In this document: positions 1 through 3,366 of the stretch, one piece after another | Numbering within the stretch: position 1 is the stretch's first letter | How the letters are laid out: every line of letters begins with the position of its first letter | NCBI GenBank assembly: GCA_016176745.1 | Contig: JACOWO010000046.1 | Location: 1-6,506 of the forward strand | Origin: Nitrosopumilales archaeon | GTDB lineage: Archaea; Thermoproteota; Nitrososphaeria; Nitrososphaerales; Nitrosopumilaceae | Reading direction: 5' to 3' | Length of the DNA stretch: 6,506 nucleotides | Program-made: the position numbers and the translations under genes | The notes under the pieces: model-generated | The model's input: only the letters and a program-made list of their open reading frames with translations | Told to the model about the DNA's origin: nothing | Database searches by the model: none

Positions 1-1
1 A

Positions 2-103
2 AAAAAGACCATAGAAGCTAAACAAGATTTTGAAAATTATTTAAAATATACACCAAACGCAAAAGACAAACAAAGTATTTTACAAGCTCTACGCGAACTA
101 TGA
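2..103 (+). CDS. C-terminal end of a possible TPR-like protein (5' truncated)
   Basis: An open frame enters from the left edge and ends at TGA 101-103, leaving 33 residues. The visible tail has the spacing of a tetratricopeptide helix pair: an A..DFENYLKYTPNA helix and turn, followed by KDKQSILQALREL. This resembles the last TPR unit plus capping helix of many archaeal TPR proteins, but the fragment is too short to name a family. The reading frame ends 3 bases before the 3' end of the oppositely transcribed tRNA gene, so the two transcription units converge with almost no spacer. The function of the whole protein cannot be judged from this piece. That it is coding is likely; the TPR assignment is tentative. 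Confidence 0.6.
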   Translation, partial: KKTIEAKQDFENYLKYTPNAKDKQSILQALREL

Positions 104-106
104 AGA

Positions 107-180
107 TGCGGAGTGCGGGATTTGAACCCGCGACCTTCAGCTTGGGAAGCTGACGTCCTGCGAGACTAGACTAACTCCGC
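107..180 (-). tRNA. tRNA-Gly (anticodon CCC)
   Basis: Read on the minus strand, the 74-nt gene folds as a cloverleaf. The 7-bp acceptor stem pairs GCGGAGT (180-174) with ACTCCGC (114-108), and the discriminator A is at 107. The anticodon stem is TCAGC/GCTGA around the loop TTCCCAA, so the anticodon CCC lies at 144-146 and reads GGG glycine codons. The T arm is GCGGG-TTCAAAT-CCCGC. The 3' CCA is not encoded and must be added after transcription. No intron interrupts the anticodon region. The D arm closes with only GTC/GAC, and its 11-nt loop (158-168) has CG where the near-invariant G18-G19 is expected. The rest is fully canonical, so the glycine assignment is secure. Confidence 0.95.
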
Positions 181-203
181 GCAGCTTGACTCTAGAGACT
201 AGC

Positions 204-211
204 ATTATATA
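204..211. promoter_or_regulatory. TATA-like element, possibly shared by tRNA-Gly and the 56-aa zinc-ribbon gene
   Basis: The AT-only run ATTATATA is centred near 208. That is about 25 bases before the ATG at 233 on the plus strand and about 28 bases before the tRNA 5' end at 180 on the minus strand. Archaeal TATA boxes sit about 25 bases upstream of the transcription start, so one near-symmetric element could serve both directions. In that case the small protein gene would have a leaderless mRNA. The spacing is seen directly; promoter activity is inferred. Confidence 0.5.
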
Positions 212-232
212 GCTTAATGAAAAATAAAATTC

Positions 233-403
233 ATGGATGCAAGATGTCCAGAGTGTGACAAGGTAGCAAATCTTGATGATGAAATGAAAAATGTAAAATG
301 CCCTCATTGTAATTTTGAAGCAGATTATGATACGTATATCGAAATAATGAAAGACCACGCAGTAAATATGGCTGCAGATTATATTCCAAAGAGACCTTAC
401 TAG
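233..403 (+). CDS. Small zinc-ribbon protein, 56 aa
   Basis: This complete small gene runs from ATG 233 to TAG 401-403. The product has two CPxC knuckles, C5-P-E-C8 and C23-P-H-C26, which are 14 residues apart and form a classic four-cysteine zinc ribbon. An acidic and aromatic tail follows (EADYDTYIEIMKDHAVNMAADYIPKRPY). There is no signal peptide or membrane segment, so it should be a cytosolic zinc-binding protein. Zinc ribbons of this size often bind nucleic acid or act as subunits of transcription or translation machinery, but the partner here cannot be told. The start is supported by a TATA-like run about 25 bases upstream and the absence of a Shine-Dalgarno sequence, as in a leaderless message. 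It ends 3 bases before the stop of an oppositely oriented zinc-ribbon gene. Confidence 0.85.
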   Translation: MDARCPECDKVANLDDEMKNVKCPHCNFEADYDTYIEIMKDHAVNMAADYIPKRPY

Positions 404-406
404 ATT

Positions 407-526
407 TTACCAATAATTTCCCTTATCTGAACAATCAAGATGGGAACCGCATTTTGTACAAAACACATGACATGTCTGAATCGAAGTCATTTTACTTTCG
501 CATCTAGGGCACTTGATCTCTTCCAC
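407..526 (-). CDS. Tiny cysteine-rich zinc-ribbon protein, 39 aa, GTG start
   Basis: On the minus strand a frame runs from GTG at 526-524 to TAA at 409-407. It encodes 39 residues with C6-P-R-C9, then C19-H-V-F-C23-T-K-C26-G, then H29 and C32. Six cysteines and two histidines in 39 residues are very unlikely by chance and indicate a zinc-binding mini-protein of the zinc-ribbon type. The same frame is open for 18 codons further upstream, back to an in-frame TGA, but holds no ATG, GTG or TTG there. GTG 526 also lies about 25 bases downstream of TTTAAA (549-554), the right spacing for a leaderless archaeal transcript. The gene converges on the 56-aa zinc-ribbon gene and diverges from rps6e. Function is unknown; a role in nucleic-acid or protein binding is only inferred from the fold. 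Confidence 0.72.
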   Translation of the reverse strand: MEEIKCPRCESKMTSIQTCHVFCTKCGSHLDCSDKGNYW

Positions 527-548
527 AAACCAAACTATCTCAAAATGG

Positions 549-554
549 TTTAAA
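549..554 (-). promoter_or_regulatory. TATA-like box for the 39-aa zinc-ribbon gene
   Basis: TTTAAA (palindromic) is centred about 25 bases upstream of the GTG start at 526 on the minus strand. This fits an archaeal TATA box that drives a leaderless mRNA. Assigned from spacing and composition only. Confidence 0.5.
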
Positions 555-569
555 GATTCTGTACAAAGA

Positions 570-576
570 TTAATTA
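570..576 (+). promoter_or_regulatory. TATA-like box for rps6e
   Basis: TTAATTA is centred about 28 bases upstream of the TTG start of rps6e at 601. A run of nine T (586-594) lies between the box and the start, and there is no Shine-Dalgarno sequence, so a leaderless or near-leaderless transcript is likely. The 74-bp gap between the divergent zinc-ribbon gene and rps6e thus holds two back-to-back promoters. Confidence 0.45.
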
Positions 577-600
577 GTAGTCAAGTTTTTTTTTGCATAC

Positions 601-993
601 TTGACAAATTTCAAATTAACAATATCAGATAAAACTGGAAAATCAATAACAAAAGAGCTAAAAGACAAGGATGCAAACCCATTGTTAGGATTGCAACTAC
701 AGAACGAAGTGGACGCAGCAATTGTAGGGCTAACAGGAAAAATGAAAATTACAGGAGGTAGTGACAAGTCAGGCGTTCCAATGAGATCTGATATTCATGG
801 TGGTTCAAGGAAATACATCCTATTATCCAAAGATGTTGGGTTACGAACCGCAGAAAAAGGCCAACGAATACGAAAGCTGATCAGAGGAAATACAATTACA
901 GAAGAAATTTATCAAATAAACAGTAGATATGATGGTGAACTACAAGTAGAACAAAAAACTGCTGAAGAACCATCAAAAGAAAAAAAGGAATAA
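601..993 (+). CDS. rps6e: Small-subunit ribosomal protein S6e (eS6)
   Basis: This is eS6, a structural protein of the archaeal 30S ribosomal subunit. The 130-residue product has the full family architecture: an N-terminal beta strand (TNFKLTISDKTGKS), the conserved central segment KMKITGGSDKSGVPMRSDIHGG (about 48-69), then the basic KGQRIRKLIRGNTITEEIYQIN stretch (about 86-107). The charged, low-complexity tail is rich in Glu and Lys (EQKTAEEPSKEKKE). The length is typical of archaeal S6e, which lacks the long phosphorylated C-terminal helix of the eukaryotic protein. The start is TTG; the upstream in-frame stop TAA 571-573 leaves no ATG choice. It is the first gene of the plus-strand cluster, and linkage to aIF2 gamma is a known archaeal arrangement, consistent with joint control of translation genes. 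Confidence 0.96.
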   Translation: MTNFKLTISDKTGKSITKELKDKDANPLLGLQLQNEVDAAIVGLTGKMKITGGSDKSGVPMRSDIHGGSRKYILLSKDVGLRTAEKGQRIRKLIRGNTITEEIYQINSRYDGELQVEQKTAEEPSKEKKE

Positions 994-999
994 GTTAAC
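989..999 (+). promoter_or_regulatory. Candidate promoter motif overlapping the rps6e stop, upstream of aIF2 gamma
   Basis: AATAAGTTAAC covers the rps6e stop codon (991-993) and ends 22 bases before the TTG start of aIF2 gamma. The identical 11-mer occurs at 3337-3347 before the AglB-cyclophilin gene. Position and AT content fit a TATA/BRE element giving the gene its own leaderless transcript, in addition to any read-through from rps6e. Inferred. Confidence 0.35.
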
Positions 1000-1021
1000 A
1001 TAACCCACGCAAAAACTTGTA

Positions 1022-2287
1022 TTGTTGCATTGGAAAGAAACGCTTCCTGATTGGTACATAAAAAAATATGGTTATCAACCATGTGTTAACATTGGTACAG
1101 CAGGTCATGTTGATCATGGAAAAACAACCCTAATTCAGGCATTGACGGGTGTTTGGACAAGCGTACATAGTCAAGAACTAAAACGGGGAATAACGATTCG
1201 TGTAGGATACTCTGATGCAGCATTTTACAAGTGCAAAAGCTGTGAATCCCCACTTGGTTATTCTACAACACCAAAATGTCCTAACTGCGGAAAAGAAAGC
1301 GAGTTATCACGAGTAGTAAGTTTTGTGGATAGTCCTGGTCATGAGAGTTTAATGGCAAACATGCTCTCAGGTGCTGCATTAATGGATGGAGCCATGTTGG
1401 TAGTAGCCGCAAATGAAAAGGTTCCAAAACCACAAACTAAAGAACACCTTCTTGCATTGCAAACATTAGGAATAAAACAGATAATTCTAGTACAAAACAA
1501 AGTAGATCTTGTCTCCTACAAAGAAGCGTTAGATAACTATAATGATATTACAAAATTTGTCAAAGGAACAAAAATTGCCAAATCCCCAATAATACCTATT
1601 TCTGCACAGTCAAAGCTAAACATTGATGCATTAATTGGAGCTATTGAGGAAAACATAGAAACACCAACTAGAGATGAATCAAAAGAAGCAGTAATGCATG
1701 TTCTAAGATCTTTTGATGTAAACAAACCTGGCACAAAAATAAAAGAGATCAAAGGTGGAGTAATAGGCGGAAGCTTAACTCACGGTATATTCAAAGTTGG
1801 TGACGAAATTGAGATTAGACCAGGTATAATTAATGAGAAAAAAAAGAGCTACGAACCAATACGTACCGAAATTGTATCGCTTGGTACGGGTGCTGGAAGA
1901 GTTGAAATGGCAAAACCAGGAGGGCTCATTGCTATAGGTACAAAACTTGATCCCTCCTTAACACGTAGTGATTCACTTATTGGTTCAGTAATAGGCAAAC
2001 CTGGTACATTGCCTGAAAATTTACTGACTGCCAAAATTGAAGTTAGTTTATTTGATTCTGCTGTAGGCGATTCAGATGAAACAAAGGTTTTACCGATTCA
2101 GGTAGGTGAATCATTACGACTAAACATTGGAACTGCACCAATTCTTTCTAGAGTAGAAAAGGTAAAATCAAATATTATTGAAACACAGTTTAAAAGACCA
2201 GTATGTATTTTTGAAAAAAGCAATGTTGCAATCAGTAGACGAATAACTGATAGATGGAGATTAATTGGGGCAGGCATAGTTGGTTGA
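1022..2287 (+). CDS. eif2g: Translation initiation factor aIF2 subunit gamma
   Basis: This is the GTPase core of archaeal initiation factor 2, which carries Met-tRNAi to the small ribosomal subunit. The 421 residues show the P-loop GHVDHGKT (28-35), the switch 1 region with KRGITIRVGY (54-63), and a zinc knuckle C71-x2-C74-x11-C86-x2-C89. They also show the G3 motif DSPGH (103-107), the G4 motif NKVD (159-162) and a G5-like SAQ (194-196). Domains II and III follow: beta-barrel sequence such as KGGVIGGSLTHGIFKVGDEIEI and the terminal SRRITDRWRLIGAGIV. The zinc knuckle between switch 1 and G3 separates it from EF-Tu/EF1A and SelB. The start is TTG 1022 or the adjacent TTG 1025 (HWKETLPDWY follows); an in-frame TAA at 1001-1003 excludes anything further upstream. 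Its last 8 bases overlap the PIN gene. Confidence 0.97.
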   Translation: MLHWKETLPDWYIKKYGYQPCVNIGTAGHVDHGKTTLIQALTGVWTSVHSQELKRGITIRVGYSDAAFYKCKSCESPLGYSTTPKCPNCGKESELSRVVSFVDSPGHESLMANMLSGAALMDGAMLVVAANEKVPKPQTKEHLLALQTLGIKQIILVQNKVDLVSYKEALDNYNDITKFVKGTKIAKSPIIPISAQSKLNIDALIGAIEENIETPTRDESKEAVMHVLRSFDVNKPGTKIKEIKGGVIGGSLTHGIFKVGDEIEIRPGIINEKKKSYEPIRTEIVSLGTGAGRVEMAKPGGLIAIGTKLDPSLTRSDSLIGSVIGKPGTLPENLLTAKIEVSLFDSAVGDSDETKVLPIQVGESLRLNIGTAPILSRVEKVKSNIIETQFKRPVCIFEKSNVAISRRITDRWRLIGAGIVG

Positions 2288-2657
2288 AGTTGTTTGTGAT
2301 ACTAGTTTTTTAATCCATATTGCAACAAAAAGAATAAAAAATATCTCAAATCTTGAAACTGAAATCGGCTCAATTCAATTTGTTGTACCAGATATCGTGA
2401 TACAAGAACTTGAAAAACTAAGCAAGAATGATAAGAAAAAACAATACACTGCCTTGACTTTAGAATTTATAAAAAATCTAAAAGTAATAAAAATTTCTGG
2501 GATGTATGTAGACAAATCCATCATTTCCTACACAAAAAAACATGGAGGAATAATTGCGACAATGGATACAAACCTAAAGCACAGAATCAAAGAAGTCGGC
2601 GGCTCTGTTATTTCTATATCAAATGATAAAATCGTCCTTGAACCTAGTAAAATTTAA
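2280..2657 (+). CDS. PIN-domain protein, Fcf1/UTP24-like (COG1412 type)
   Basis: This 125-residue single-domain PIN protein belongs to the group of metal-dependent ribonuclease folds. The expected acidic pocket is intact: D7 in DTSF, E43 in VIQELEKL, D78 in YVDKSII, and D96 in ATMDTNLKHRI, with the nearby N98. The C-terminal block (IIATMDTNLKHRIKEVGGSVISIS) resembles the Fcf1/UTP24 lineage, whose eukaryotic members cut pre-rRNA during small-subunit assembly. It is less like typical VapC toxins, and no antitoxin-like gene lies beside it. It starts at TTG 2280 inside the end of aIF2 gamma (8-nt overlap), which implies translational coupling. A linked COG1412 gene downstream of aIF2 gamma is a recurrent archaeal arrangement, as far as I recall, and supports a housekeeping role in rRNA maturation. 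The target RNA is not known. Confidence 0.85.
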   Translation: MVEVVCDTSFLIHIATKRIKNISNLETEIGSIQFVVPDIVIQELEKLSKNDKKKQYTALTLEFIKNLKVIKISGMYVDKSIISYTKKHGGIIATMDTNLKHRIKEVGGSVISISNDKIVLEPSKI

Positions 2658-2658
2658 C
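2653..2658 (+). promoter_or_regulatory. TATA-like element upstream of the MBL-fold gene
   Basis: TTTAAC overlaps the stop codon of the PIN gene (2655-2657) and is centred about 26 bases before the GTG start at 2682. There is no Shine-Dalgarno sequence in the 24-bp gap. This fits a leaderless start from an element embedded in the end of the previous gene. Inferred from spacing. Confidence 0.35.
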
Positions 2659-2681
2659 TTTAATAAAATGATGAAAAATCT

Positions 2682-3338
2682 GTGTTTGACTATGGTGGAA
2701 TTCAGATTAAATGGTATGGACATGATACCTTTACTATAAAAAACAATATTACTATATGTATAGATCCATACAAGCTAACAAAACCATTATCTGCTGACAT
2801 TATTCTAATTTCACATAACCACTTTGATCATCTGAGTGAAGATGATTTATCTAAAATCACAAATCAAAATACAATAATAGTAGCATCCAATGAATGTATT
2901 TCTAAACTTTCTAAAATTAAAAATAAAAAAATAATTTCAATTTTACCTAATGAGGAAAAAACCATAAACAATGTGAAAATCAAAGCGGTTCCAGCTTACA
3001 ACATAGATAAAATAAACCCAGACACGAAAAAACCATTTCATCCAAAAGAAGATGGAAAAGTTGGGTTTATAGTAACAATAAACGGAACATCTGTTTATCA
3101 TACTGGTGACTCTGATCTTATTCCAGAGATGACTGATCTCAAACCTGACATTTTACTTGTACCTGTTAGCGGAATCTATGTGATGACACCTAGTGAAGCT
3201 GCAAATGCAGTTGCAAAAATTAAACCCAAACTAGCAATTCCTATGCATTATGGAACAATTGTAGGAAGTGAAAAAGATGCAAAGGAATTCAAAAGATTGG
3301 TAAAGTCATGCGAAGTTCAAATTCTTACAAAAGAGTAA
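2682..3338 (+). CDS. Metallo-beta-lactamase-fold metal-dependent hydrolase (COG2220 / UPF0173-like)
   Basis: This 218-residue cytosolic hydrolase has the metallo-beta-lactamase fold. The metal site is visible: H45-N-H47-F-D49-H50 matches HxHxDH, with further ligands H140 and D143 in YHTGDSD, and H189 in IPMHYG. H14 in KWYGHDTF and D28 in CIDPY are also conserved in the UPF0173/COG2220 group of small Zn-dependent hydrolases (YtkL/UlaG-like). No beta-CASP or rhodanese extension is present, so it is not a CPSF-type nuclease. The substrate cannot be predicted. The start GTG 2682 is the only option: an in-frame TAA lies at 2664-2666, and the nearby ATGs at 2668 and 2671 are in other frames. It sits between the PIN gene (24-bp gap) and the AglB-cyclophilin gene (28-bp gap). 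Its metal ligands are complete, so it is probably active. Confidence 0.88.
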   Translation: MFDYGGIQIKWYGHDTFTIKNNITICIDPYKLTKPLSADIILISHNHFDHLSEDDLSKITNQNTIIVASNECISKLSKIKNKKIISILPNEEKTINNVKIKAVPAYNIDKINPDTKKPFHPKEDGKVGFIVTINGTSVYHTGDSDLIPEMTDLKPDILLVPVSGIYVMTPSEAANAVAKIKPKLAIPMHYGTIVGSEKDAKEFKRLVKSCEVQILTKE

Positions 3339-3347
3339 TAAGTTAAC
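3337..3347 (+). promoter_or_regulatory. Candidate promoter motif upstream of the AglB-cyclophilin gene
   Basis: AATAAGTTAAC overlaps the stop codon of the MBL-fold gene (3336-3338) and ends 19 bases before the TTG at 3367. It is an exact copy of the 11-mer at 989-999. Read as a TATA-like box centred near 3342, it is about 25 bases from the start, which suits a leaderless mRNA. Activity is inferred. Confidence 0.38.
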
Positions 3348-3366
3348 CCTTTTTCAGTCAATCTAA

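Noticed and set aside
137..413. Minus-strand frames of 60-73 residues across the tRNA and small zinc-ribbon region
   Set aside because: They are antisense to a cysteine-motif gene and tRNA, have no recognisable motif, and their hydrophobic composition comes from AT-rich antisense codons.
586..594. Run of nine T as a possible transcription terminator
   Set aside because: It lies directly before the rps6e start and downstream of its likely promoter box, with no plus-strand gene ending just before it; it is better seen as part of the promoter or initiation region.
570..767. 65-residue minus-strand frame opposite the start of rps6e
   Set aside because: It is antisense to the well-conserved S6e N-terminus and crosses the intergenic promoter region; no family features.
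2280..2657. PIN protein as a VapC toxin of a toxin-antitoxin pair
   Set aside because: No small antitoxin gene is adjacent; the overlap with aIF2 gamma and the Fcf1-like C-terminal block favour a housekeeping role.
2668..2674. ATGATGA resembling a box C of a C/D sRNA
   Set aside because: No box D (CTGA) or C'/D' pair lies at suitable distance downstream, so a guide RNA is not supported.
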